Assembly (NCBI GenBank): GCA_963801065.1
Contig: CAWDDG010000001.1
Location: forward strand, 1-64,000
Direction of reading: 5' to 3'
DNA: 64,000 bases
DNA from: CAWDDG01 sp963801065
Lineage (GTDB): Bacteria; Actinomycetota; Actinomycetes; Jiangellales; Jiangellaceae
The translations under genes and the position numbers were made by a program. The notes beneath the pieces are model-generated. The model made no database searches and was not told the DNA's origin. It saw only the letters and a program-made list of their open reading frames with translations. Below are positions 9,332 through 17,354 of this stretch, one piece after another (the stretch's first letter is position 1; each line of letters begins with the position of its first letter).

Positions 9332-11164
9332 TCACGGGGTCGTGGCCGGGGCCTGGTCGAGCTGGTGGTCGAGGTTGACGGCGGCGTTGATCAGCGACAG
9401 GTGGGTGAACGCCTGGGGGAAGTTGCCCAGTTGCTCACCCGTCTGGCCGATCTCCTCGGCGTACAGGCCGACGTGGTTGGCGTAGGTGAACATCTTCTCG
9501 AACGCCAGCCGCGCCTGCTCCAGCCGACCGGAGCGCGCCAGGGCATCCACGTACCAGAAGGTGCAGATCGAGAAGGTGCCTTCGTGGCCACGGAGGCCGT
9601 CGGGGGAGGCGGCGGGGTCGTAGCGGTACACCAGACTGTCGGAGACCAGCTCGGAATCCATGGCGTCCAGGGTCGACAGCCACATCGGGTCGCGGGGGGC
9701 CACAAACCCGACCAGCGGCATCATCAGCAGCGAGGCGTCCAGCACGTCGGTCTTGTCGTGCTGGGTGAACGCACGGCGCTGCGCGTTCCAGCCGCGCTCC
9801 ATGATCTGCCGGTAGATCCGGTCGCGCTGGTCGACCCAGCGGCCAAGGTCGGCCGGTCGACCATAACCTTGGGCCAGGCGGATCATGCGGTCCAGCGCCA
9901 CCCAGCACATCAGCCGGCCGTAGGTGAAGTTCTGGCGGCCGCCGCGGGTCTCCCAGACACCCTCGTCGGGCTGGTCCCAGTGCTCGCACAGCCAGTCGGT
10001 GAGCCCGCTCAGCTTGACCCAGCCGGCGTGGCCGACCCGCACCCCCTGGCGGTCGGCCAGCCAGACCGAGTCCAGCAGCTCGCCGTAGATGTCGAGCTGG
10101 AGCTGGTCGGCGGCGCCGTTGCCGATCCGCACCGGCTTGGAGCCGGCATACCCCTCCCAGTGGTCCAGGGTCTCCTCGTCCAGGTCGGCGGAGCCGTCCA
10201 CCCGGTACATGATCTTCAGCGGCCCCGACCCCGCAGCCTCGCCGGCCTGCTCGGCGGCGCGGTCGTTCAGCCAGCGCCCGAACGCCTCTGCCTCCTCGGT
10301 GAACCCAAGGCCCAGCAGCGCATGCACCGAGAAGGAGCCGTCCCGGATCCAGGTGAACCGGTAGTCCCAGTTGCGCTCACCCCCGACCAGCTCCGGCAGC
10401 CCAGCGGTCGGCGCAGCCACCATGGCGCCGGTGGGCGCGTAGGTCAGCAGCTTGAGGGTGATCGCCGAGCGGTCGACCATCTCGCGCCAGCGGCCTCGGT
10501 AGCTGGAGCGGCCCAGCCAGCCGCGCCAGAACCGCACCGTCTGCTCAAACAGCCCCAGGAGCTCCTCGGGGGCCATGGTCCGTGGTGGCCCGTCGGCGGC
10601 CGACTCCAGCACCACCCCCCCGGCCTGGCCGGCGCGCACCGTCAGCTCGCCGCGCACGTCGTTGCCGTGGCGCTGCATCGCCCGGTGCCCGGCGCCATGC
10701 AGGGTCAGCTGCAGCGTCGGGGTGCGGAACACCGCACCCTCGTCGGTGAGCTCCAGCTCGTGCGCCTGCCGTCCGTAGTCGAACCGCGGCGTGCACTCGA
10801 ACACGAAGCGCATCTGGCCACGCACGCACCGCACCACCCGGACCAGCCGGTGCCGGTTGCTCGCTCGGTGGGGGTCGTGGACCGGCATGAAGTCGATCAC
10901 CTCGCCGACCCCGTCGGTGGTCATGAAGCGGGTGATCAGGATGGCGGTGTCGGGAAAGTAGAGCTGTTTGGCGACGTAGTCGTCACCCTCGGGGCCGATG
11001 CGGCAGCGCCCACCGTTGTCGTGGTCCAGCAGCGAGCCGAACACACTCGGCGAGTCGAACCGCGGCCAGCAGAACCAGTCGATGGTGCCATCGGTGGTCA
11101 CCAGCGCCGCCGTCTGCAGATCCCCGATCAACCCGTGCTCAGCAATCGGCGGATAACGGTCCAT
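9332..11164 (-). CDS. Glycoside hydrolase family 15 protein (glucoamylase/trehalase type)
   Basis: Cytoplasmic GH15 enzyme, 610 aa, which is the usual length for actinobacterial family members. The N-terminus (HGLIGDLQTAALVTTDGTID, then WFCWPRFDSPSVF) is the diagnostic N-terminal beta-sandwich region. The (alpha/alpha)6 barrel has the substrate-binding block NWDYRFTWIRDGSF and the catalytic-base region GHEGTFSICTFWYVDAL. There is no signal peptide. Related actinobacterial enzymes hydrolyse trehalose or alpha-1,4-glucans; the sequence does not decide which. It starts ATG 11164 and stands alone, without other glycogen or trehalose genes beside it. Confidence 0.92.
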   Translation of the reverse strand: MDRYPPIAEHGLIGDLQTAALVTTDGTIDWFCWPRFDSPSVFGSLLDHDNGGRCRIGPEGDDYVAKQLYFPDTAILITRFMTTDGVGEVIDFMPVHDPHRASNRHRLVRVVRCVRGQMRFVFECTPRFDYGRQAHELELTDEGAVFRTPTLQLTLHGAGHRAMQRHGNDVRGELTVRAGQAGGVVLESAADGPPRTMAPEELLGLFEQTVRFWRGWLGRSSYRGRWREMVDRSAITLKLLTYAPTGAMVAAPTAGLPELVGGERNWDYRFTWIRDGSFSVHALLGLGFTEEAEAFGRWLNDRAAEQAGEAAGSGPLKIMYRVDGSADLDEETLDHWEGYAGSKPVRIGNGAADQLQLDIYGELLDSVWLADRQGVRVGHAGWVKLSGLTDWLCEHWDQPDEGVWETRGGRQNFTYGRLMCWVALDRMIRLAQGYGRPADLGRWVDQRDRIYRQIMERGWNAQRRAFTQHDKTDVLDASLLMMPLVGFVAPRDPMWLSTLDAMDSELVSDSLVYRYDPAASPDGLRGHEGTFSICTFWYVDALARSGRLEQARLAFEKMFTYANHVGLYAEEIGQTGEQLGNFPQAFTHLSLINAAVNLDHQLDQAPATTP

Positions 11165-11243
11165 GGCTGTTCCCCCTAGCTGCTTTGCCCTTGGCCAGGA
11201 TCAGCGTGAGCAGCGTGCTGTTCGCCAATGCGGTTGATGTCGA

Positions 11244-12044
11244 TCAAGCATAGGCAGCGCGCGCAATGGGAGCATCACCCGGAGGGGGTGAACGACAACT
11301 GCGCAGGCAACCTACCTGCTGCCGGTGCAGGCCAATCCTCGGTCTGTGGAGTGGGATGTCGTCCAGTCCGAGCGGGAAGGCTGGGAGTGCCGCCGCGGCA
11401 GGTCCGGGAGGACAGGGAAGGCTGTGACGGTGGCGCCCGGGACGGCGGGGTCTGTGCGGCTGGAGGACGCCGTTCGCAGGCGCGTTCTCGACACCTACCC
11501 GGGATCGCTGTCGCTGCGCCCGCCCGACGAGCCGCGCGGCGAGATAGGCGGATGCGTTGATCGCGGTGTGCGCCATCACTGGTGCCACGACGCTCCCGCC
11601 GCGTAGGCGAAGGCCGGCGAACACCGCCCCGATGGCGGCGGTGGCCGCGGTCGTCCCGGCGAGCGCGACGGCGTGCCCGAGCCAGCCCTTTGGCAGCACG
11701 TCGGCGGCAGGATTGGTCCGCATCATGTCGACGGTGGGGAGCAGGTGCCAGAGCCCGAACAACCCTGACGTCCACGCGATCGCCGTCGCCGGCAGGTGCG
11801 AGCGGGAAAGCACGCCGAGCAGCACGCCGCGGAAGACGACCTCCTCCGGGAGTGCTGTCGCGAACGGGATGCGGACGGCGGTCTCGTACGTCGCCGCACC
11901 GCGGCTCGCGCTGAGCACCCGCTCGTCGGCGAAGAAGCGCCGTGTTGCCGGCGCAGCTGCGCACAGGCACACCACTCCGACTGCCCCCGTCGACGCCACG
12001 ACACCCACGCGCAGACCTGGGCGGACAGGCCCGGAGTCGGGCAC
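11244..12044 (-). CDS. CPBP-family intramembrane glutamic endopeptidase (CAAX/Abi type)
   Basis: Membrane protease-family protein. The three signature motifs are present in order: EEVVFRG (EExxxR), LFGLWHL (FxxxH) and APVMAHTAINAS (HxxxN), spread over several hydrophobic helices. Family members process prenylated or bacteriocin-related peptides or act in immunity; no partner is visible here. I used the GTG at 12044, preceded closely by AGGAG. The N-terminus looks short, and the integrase starts only 7 bp away in the opposite direction, so the 5' end may be damaged. After about residue 195 the tail (R/P/H-rich) has no family resemblance and may be out of frame. Confidence 0.7.
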   Translation of the reverse strand: MPDSGPVRPGLRVGVVASTGAVGVVCLCAAAPATRRFFADERVLSASRGAATYETAVRIPFATALPEEVVFRGVLLGVLSRSHLPATAIAWTSGLFGLWHLLPTVDMMRTNPAADVLPKGWLGHAVALAGTTAATAAIGAVFAGLRLRGGSVVAPVMAHTAINASAYLAARLVGRAQRQRSRVGVENAPANGVLQPHRPRRPGRHRHSLPCPPGPAAAALPAFPLGLDDIPLHRPRIGLHRQQVGCLRSCRSPPPGDAPIARAAYA

Positions 12045-12051
12045 GCTCCTG

Positions 12052-13151
12052 ATGTCGGACGTGGACGCGCACAGCGTCACGGTCGGGCGGTACCTAGATG
12101 ACTGGCTGGCGGGCAAGCACGCACTCAAACCCAAGACCGCTGCCCTGTACCGCGATGCTCTCGACCACTACCTCATCCCGCACCTTGGCTCCATCCGGCT
12201 GATGGAGCTTCGTGCGCATCACCTGGACCGGTTCTACCTCAGCATTGCTGTCGGGAGGCGGGGCAGGCCGTTGAGCCCGAGCTCCATCAGGCGCATCCAC
12301 GCTGCGCTGAGATCCGCCCTCAACACGGCGGTGAAGAGACGGCTCATCCCGTACAACCCGGCGCTCCACATCGAGCTTGCCGCGGAGAACCCAAAGCGAC
12401 CCAAGCCATGGTCCGCCGAACAGGCGCAGACCTTTCTCCGCAAGTATCGGGACGACAGGTTCGCAACGCTATACCGACTCATGCTCGTCACGGGACTGCG
12501 TCGTGGGGAGGTGGTCGGCCTTCGATGGGAAGATGTCGATCTCCACGGCCGGTGCTTGTTCGTCGTCCAGCAGATCACCGAGGTTCGCGGTATGGCTGTG
12601 GTCGGCACACCCAAGACCAAGCGCGGAGCCAGAGTCGTCCCCCTCGATGCCACGACTGTGGATCACCTGCGGGGCCACGCGAGGCTCAAGAGCTTGAGAA
12701 GTCCGCGTGGGGCCCAGCATGGAACGACCAAGAACTCGTCTTCACCCGGGAAGACGGGCGGAACCTCAGGCCTGAGTACGTGACACGGCACTTCCAGAGG
12801 CTCGCGAGCGACGCAGGCCTGCCCGTGATCCGCCTGCACGACCTCAGGCACACCAACGCCAGCCTTGCACTCGCGGCCGGCGTAGAGCTCAAGGTCGTCT
12901 CTGAACGGCTCGGCCACTCGACGACAGCCATCACTGCGGACCTCTACACCCACGTCCACCGAGGAGTCGGCCGGGCCGCTTCAGACAAGATCGCGTCCGT
13001 CCTAGAACCGCACGCCAAAGACCTACCGGAATCAAATGCCAGCGCAATGCCAGCGCACGAGGCCCATTACGGGCCGGAGAGGAGGGGCGATCATGCATCG
13101 CTGCAGGTAGATGGAGCGCGCCCGAAGGGATTCGAACCCCCAACCTTCTGA
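12052..13151 (+). pseudogene. Tyrosine recombinase (integrase), 5'-truncated and frameshifted, ending in tRNA-Arg
   Basis: Site-specific integrase of the actinobacterial tRNA-targeting type. The core-binding domain begins at once (VTVGRYLDDWLAGKHALKPK); the usual 50-60-residue arm-binding N-terminus is missing. The catalytic domain has RLMLVTGLRRGEVVGLRWED (Arg I), then a -1 shift near 12684, then RLHDLRHTNASLALAAG (box II) and RLGHSTTAITADLYTHV (His/Arg and Tyr). Adding one base restores the frame. The last codons (ARPKGFEPPTF) lie inside the 3' end of tRNA-Arg, the arrangement expected when the integrase carries its own attachment core. Truncation plus frameshift indicate a dead element; the frameshift alone could be sequence error. 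Confidence 0.85.
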
Positions 13152-13189
13152 TCCGTAGTCAGATGCTCTATCCGTTGAGCTACGGGCGC
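13117..13189 (-). tRNA. tRNA-Arg (anticodon ACG)
   Basis: The minus strand folds as a full cloverleaf: acceptor GCGCCCG/CGGGCGC, D-arm GCTCAACGGATAGAGC, anticodon stem TCTGA/TCAGA with loop CTACGGA (ACG at 34-36), and T-loop TTCGAAT. CCA is not encoded. A34 would be converted to inosine by TadA (gene at 37530-37991), letting it read CGU, CGC and CGA. Its 3' end is the likely attachment site of the integrase that overlaps it. Confidence 0.95.
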
Positions 13190-13260
13190 AGGCCGGGAGC
13201 CGACCGCAGGCCGCTCCCGTCCGGCAGACGAGTGTACCTGGAGCGCCGATCGGCCCGAAA

Positions 13261-14424
13261 TCAACGATGGTGGGGCGCAACGCCCTGGTAGGCGCGCGCG
13301 ACCATCGTCACCCACCGGTGCACAGCGTCCTCGTTGGGTGCGAACGGCCCAGGCGCGAAGTGCGGTGAGGATAGCCCCCGCTGGACGGACTCGCACGCTG
13401 ACCAGTCCTGCCGGTTCGTCAGGTCCCAGAAGTTCACTGCGTATGACGGGTCGACGTCGACGGAGGCGAAGTACCAGGAGCACTCGACCTGGGTCCGGCC
13501 AGGCGTCGCCGGCATCAGGCGGTGCGTCATCACGTAGTCGGGATGCAGCGAGATCAACAGGTTCGGGAAGAGGCCGAGATAGAGCACTACCCGCGGGTCT
13601 ACGCCGTCGATCGGTAACGCACCAGACCGGCCGTCCAACGACATCGTCGTGGCCCCGTCGCGCAGATCCATCGAGCCGCCGATCCAAGCCCCGGGCAGCT
13701 CGTAGTTGGAACCACTCGACGGCGGTGAGACCTGGCACAACTCCGGGTGGATCAGCGGGCAGTGGTAGCACTCGTGGTAGTTCTCGACCACCACCTTCCA
13801 GTTTGCAGCGACCTCGTACTCGTGCCGGGCGAGCTGTACGAGCGACGACGGCCGGTACGGGGAGACCAGCGACTCCAGCGCCCCGACGTGGTCGGAGAAC
13901 GGCGCGGCATCGGCGGTGGCATTCACGAACACCCACCCGTGCCACGCCACGACCGGCAGCGGGACGAGGCCGAACTCGCCCGGATCGAAGCCGTCCAGGT
14001 CGCGGAAGCCCGGCGCGCCGACGAGCGTGCCGGAGAGCGAGTAGTTCCAGGCGTGGTACGGGCACAGCAGGGCCTGCCGCGTGTCTGTATGCCCATCGCG
14101 CAGGATCTCGTGCCCGCGGTGACGGCAGGTATTGGCGAGGGCACGTACGGAACCGTCGGCGGGGAAGGTGACCAGGACCGGGATGTCGCCGACGACGAGC
14201 CCACGCTGTGTGACCGGCTGTCCCGACCCGTCGTCGCGCAGCTCCGCCAATCTGCCGACGCATGTCCACGAGCCGGCGAAGAGATGCCGGCGCTCCCAGG
14301 CCAGCACGTCCTCGGACGTGTATGCGACCGCCGGCAGCATCGTGCCCTGACCGAAGGGGCGCAGTGCCGGTTCGAGAGCGTCGGCCGCGATCGGCGCAGC
14401 GGCGGAATCCACCACGGTCAGCAA
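13261..14424 (-). CDS. Rieske non-heme iron aromatic-ring/betaine-type oxygenase, alpha subunit
   Basis: Catalytic oxygenase subunit, 387 aa. The Rieske [2Fe-2S] ligands are in CRHRGH and CPYHAWNY (about residues 95-120). The mononuclear iron site is in ENYHECYHCPLIHPEL, with two His spaced as in ring-hydroxylating dioxygenases and in choline/glycine-betaine monooxygenases. The overall resemblance is closest to the latter (GbcA/CMO-like), but the substrate is not determined. No ferredoxin or reductase gene is adjacent. The start is uncertain: TTG at 14424 follows GGAGG closely, and GTGs lie at 14415 and 14412. The divergent TetR gene begins only 26 bp away, which makes it the obvious regulator. 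Confidence 0.88.
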   Translation of the reverse strand: MLTVVDSAAAPIAADALEPALRPFGQGTMLPAVAYTSEDVLAWERRHLFAGSWTCVGRLAELRDDGSGQPVTQRGLVVGDIPVLVTFPADGSVRALANTCRHRGHEILRDGHTDTRQALLCPYHAWNYSLSGTLVGAPGFRDLDGFDPGEFGLVPLPVVAWHGWVFVNATADAAPFSDHVGALESLVSPYRPSSLVQLARHEYEVAANWKVVVENYHECYHCPLIHPELCQVSPPSSGSNYELPGAWIGGSMDLRDGATTMSLDGRSGALPIDGVDPRVVLYLGLFPNLLISLHPDYVMTHRLMPATPGRTQVECSWYFASVDVDPSYAVNFWDLTNRQDWSACESVQRGLSSPHFAPGPFAPNEDAVHRWVTMVARAYQGVAPHHR

Positions 14425-14450
14425 GCACCTCCACGCCGTAGGGTCGGCCC

Positions 14451-15068
14451 GTGGCGAACCGGGTACGACGTCAGGACGCGGCCACCCGTCGCGACGAGAT
14501 CCTGCAGGCCGCCATCACCGAGATCGAGCGGAGGGGCTTCGAGAACACCCGGGTCGCCGACGTGGCCGATGTGCTCGGCATCAGCCCGGCGCTGGTCTTC
14601 TACCACTTCGCCAGCAAGGGCCGCCTTCTCGCGGACGCGTTCGAGTACGCAGCCGAGCGCGACCTCGGCCGTCTGGAGCAGGCGCTGCGCAGCGGCCGCT
14701 CGGCGGGTCAGCGGCTGCGCGCCGTGCTCGATCTCTACTCGCCGAGTGGATCGTCCTCGGCGGGGTGGACGCTGTGGATCGACGCGTGGGCGGCCGCGCT
14801 GCGCACGGCCGAGCTCCGCAGCGTGTCGCGCCGGCTCGACCTGAAATGGAAGGAGGCGGTCGAGTCGGTGATCGTCGACGGCGTGGCGACCGCCGAGTTC
14901 CGGTGCTCCGACCCGCACGGCGCCGCCTGGCGGATCACTGCCCTCCTGGACGGGCTCGCGATCCAAGTCACCGTTCATCGTGGCGTCCTCACCAGGACGC
15001 AGATGGAGACCTGGGTGCGCGGTCAGGCCGAGCGTGAGCTCGACCTCGACCCCGGCGCTCTCGCCTGA
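14451..15068 (+). CDS. TetR-family transcriptional regulator (BetI-like)
   Basis: 205-aa dimeric repressor. The N-terminal helix-turn-helix is clear (RRDEILQAAITEIERRGFEN, then TRVADVADVLGISPALVFYH), and the C-terminal ligand domain (GWTLWIDAWAAALR) resembles the TetR_C_6/BetI group. It starts GTG 14451. It is divergent from the Rieske oxygenase and convergent with the FAD oxidoreductase (23-bp gap to the latter's stop), so it sits inside the pathway it probably controls. A near-perfect palindrome in the FAD gene's promoter (16709-16726) is a candidate operator. The inducer is unknown. Confidence 0.88.
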   Translation: MANRVRRQDAATRRDEILQAAITEIERRGFENTRVADVADVLGISPALVFYHFASKGRLLADAFEYAAERDLGRLEQALRSGRSAGQRLRAVLDLYSPSGSSSAGWTLWIDAWAAALRTAELRSVSRRLDLKWKEAVESVIVDGVATAEFRCSDPHGAAWRITALLDGLAIQVTVHRGVLTRTQMETWVRGQAERELDLDPGALA

Positions 15069-15091
15069 ACGCCGCGGCGACCAGCCAGCAG

Positions 15092-16687
15092 TCATCGGCG
15101 CAGGCGCCGGTCCCGCAGGACCTGACGGACGACGTTGCGCCCCGGGATGCCGGTCACACCGCCACCGCCATGGGTCGCAGAGCCGGCCTGGTAGAGCCCG
15201 CGGATCGGTGTCCGGAGGTCTGCATAGCCGGCGGCGGGTCGGCAGTGGAACATCTGCCCCGGCGTGAGCTCGCCATGGAAGATGTTGCCGCCCACCAGCC
15301 CGTACTCGTGCTCCATGTCGTATGGGCCGATGACCTGGCGGTGCAGGATCGAGTCGGTGAAACCCGGAGCCACCGCCTCCATGCGTGCGACCACGCGGTC
15401 CGCGTAGGCCTCGAGGTCTGCACGGTGTGGCGAGCCGTTGTACGTGTGCGGCACCCACTGCGTGAACATCGAGACGATGTGCTGGCCCTCGGGGGCCAGC
15501 GAGTCGTCGAACACGCTGGGAATGCAGACGTCGGCGAACGGCAGCTCGGAGGGCCGGCCGTCGACGGCGTCCTGAAACGCCCGCTCGACATCGTCGAGCG
15601 ACTCCGACAGCACGATCGTTCCGCCGTGCACGTCGCGGTGGAAGTCGGGGTAGCTGGCGAACTTGGGCAGCCGGTCCACCGCCATGTTGATCTTCACGGT
15701 CCCGGATCGGGTCTTCCACGACTCGATATCGGCGACGAAGTCGGGCGGCAGGGCGCTGCGGTCGACCAGGCGGAGGAAGGAGATCGCCGGATGAGCCGTC
15801 GTGACGACCGTGGCGGCCGTGACCTCCTCGCCGTTCCCGAGCGTGACGCCGGTCGTGCGACCGTCCGCGACGTCGATTCGCGCCACGCCCGCGTCCGTAC
15901 GGATCTCTGCGCCGAAACTCCGAGCCGCCGCGGCCATCGCAGTGGTGACGCCCCCCATGCCGCCGCGTGGGAAACCCCATGCTCCGGCGTGCCCGTCGCC
16001 GAGATCGCCGACATGGTGGTGGAGCATGACGTACGCCGTGCCGGCGCTCCGCGGCCCCGCCCAGGTGCCGATCACGCCCGAGACGGAGAGGACGCCGCGC
16101 ACCGCGTCGGACTCGAAGTGGTCCTCGACGAGGTCGGCGATGCTCGCCGTCATGAACTTGGTGAGGTCGAAGGCGCCCCGGACGTCGACCGTGCGGAGTC
16201 TGCGCAGCAGCCGCGCCTGCTTGGCGAGGTCGGTGAGCCGGTGCGAGCCGACCTTGGGCGGGATCTCGTCGAGGAGCGGACCGACGGTCTTGCCGAGATC
16301 CCCGAGCCAGGCGTCCCAGCGGGGAAACGCCTCGGCGTCCCGGGCCGAGAACTTCTTGATCTCCTCGAAGCGCTGCCGGGGGTCGTCGGGCATCGCGAGG
16401 TACCCGCCGTCGCGGCGTGGCGCGAAGTACGGTCCCTGCGGGTAGACGTGGTAGCCGTGCCGCTCCAGCTGCAGGTCGCGGACCATGCTCGGGGGGAGCA
16501 GGCTCACGACGTACGACAGGGACGTGACGGTGTAGTCGGCTCCGAACGGATGCTCGCTCACGGCCGCACCGCCGACGATCGGGCGCTGCTCGCAGACGAC
16601 GACCTTCAGCCCCGCCTTCGCGAGATAGCCGGCTGCGACCAGGCCGTTGTGCCCTCCACCGACGACGACGACGTCATACCGCTGCAC
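15092..16687 (-). CDS. FAD-dependent oxidoreductase of the phytoene-desaturase/amine-oxidase superfamily
   Basis: 531-aa flavoprotein. The N-terminal Rossmann motif VVVVGGGHNGLVAAGYLAKAG is followed by the FAD-contact segment CEQRPIVGGAA. The C-terminus carries the family hallmark, a GLYQAGSATHGGGGVTG to GIPGRNVV stretch that closes the FAD site. Members oxidise or isomerise carotenoid, amine or other alkenyl substrates; the one here is not known. I prefer the GTG at 16687 (or TTG at 16690) behind AGGGAGAGG. An ATG at 16732 would place the 18-bp palindrome inside the gene, which is less likely. It is grouped with a Rieske oxygenase and TetR, suggesting one catabolic or tailoring pathway. Confidence 0.88.
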   Translation of the reverse strand: MQRYDVVVVGGGHNGLVAAGYLAKAGLKVVVCEQRPIVGGAAVSEHPFGADYTVTSLSYVVSLLPPSMVRDLQLERHGYHVYPQGPYFAPRRDGGYLAMPDDPRQRFEEIKKFSARDAEAFPRWDAWLGDLGKTVGPLLDEIPPKVGSHRLTDLAKQARLLRRLRTVDVRGAFDLTKFMTASIADLVEDHFESDAVRGVLSVSGVIGTWAGPRSAGTAYVMLHHHVGDLGDGHAGAWGFPRGGMGGVTTAMAAAARSFGAEIRTDAGVARIDVADGRTTGVTLGNGEEVTAATVVTTAHPAISFLRLVDRSALPPDFVADIESWKTRSGTVKINMAVDRLPKFASYPDFHRDVHGGTIVLSESLDDVERAFQDAVDGRPSELPFADVCIPSVFDDSLAPEGQHIVSMFTQWVPHTYNGSPHRADLEAYADRVVARMEAVAPGFTDSILHRQVIGPYDMEHEYGLVGGNIFHGELTPGQMFHCRPAAGYADLRTPIRGLYQAGSATHGGGGVTGIPGRNVVRQVLRDRRLRR

Positions 16688-16708
16688 CAATTTGACCGCC
16701 CTCTCCCT

Positions 16709-16726
16709 ACTGACTCGCGACTCAGT
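16709..16726. promoter_or_regulatory. 18-bp operator-like palindrome before the FAD oxidoreductase
   Basis: ACTGACTCGCGACTCAGT is symmetric at 16 of 18 positions (ACTGAnTCGCGAnTCAGT). It sits about 20 bp upstream of the preferred start, where a repressor would block initiation. TetR-family dimers typically bind sites of this size, and the only regulator in the cluster is the TetR protein at 14451-15068. No second copy was found in the 26-bp gap between the Rieske and TetR starts. Confidence 0.6.
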
Positions 16727-16793
16727 AAGCATGCATGACGCCGGAACCGGCGGAAAGGGCCCCGTCACCGGCCCCCGGGAAGGTCCGCCCTTG

Positions 16794-16884
16794 CGCCTTT
16801 GCTCTGCGCACCCATACGCGCCCAGCATCCGACTCGCCGAGCGACTGTGGCCTGCGCTGCGTATAAGTGCGCAGAGCAAAGGCG
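16794..16884. repeat. Intergenic inverted repeat with perfect 17-bp arms
   Basis: Arms 16794-16810 and 16868-16884 are perfect reverse complements (CGCCTTTGCTCTGCGCA). Inside them ATACGC and GCGTAT add a second stem, so the whole 91 bp can form a branched hairpin. It lies between two genes reading away from each other, so it is not a shared terminator. It shows no transposase and no obvious target duplication. Confidence 0.8.
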
Positions 16885-17354
16885 TGTGGGCTGACACGGC
16901 GGCACGGGCAGGTCACGGGTAGCGGGGACCGACGGAGGCTGATCAGCAAGACGTTGCCTCATGACGGCAGTCACTTGATGACCGACTTGATCCACGTGGA
17001 GACCCCCACGGGTAAAGCCCGCAGTCGGGGCGGCTCTCGGTGCACCAGCGCCCCGCCGCACACGGTCTGCCCCCCGGGCGCTCCGATGCGGCCCGACTGG
17101 TACGGACCAACTCCCGAACCTGGTCAGGTGAGGTACGGACCAGTGTGAGGCATCGCCCCACGCCGAACGCTCCTTGTGAGCCGTTTCACGATCTCGGCCA
17201 TTCCATGTTCTGAGACGAGCGACGTACGGTGCGGAAATCCCAGCGGCGTACGACCCGCCCGGAGCCTCGGGTTTGGGCCGCGGCCGCGTACACCCAGATG
17301 ACCGGTCGCACCGTAGGGCCGACGGCAACCGCGCGAAAGGGTGAGTCTCCCGAC
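16885..17354. other. Intergenic region upstream of pckG
   Basis: About 470 bp with no convincing gene on either strand. It contains an 11-bp direct repeat, GGTACGGACCA, at about 17099 and 17133. The pckG promoter must lie here, but no clear -35/-10 pair or known riboswitch fold can be supported. Confidence 0.4.

Noticed and set aside
9272..11179. 635-aa plus-strand open frame
   Set aside because: Exact antisense of the GH15 gene; composition (H/Q/G/R-rich) and lack of motifs are typical of high-GC shadow frames.
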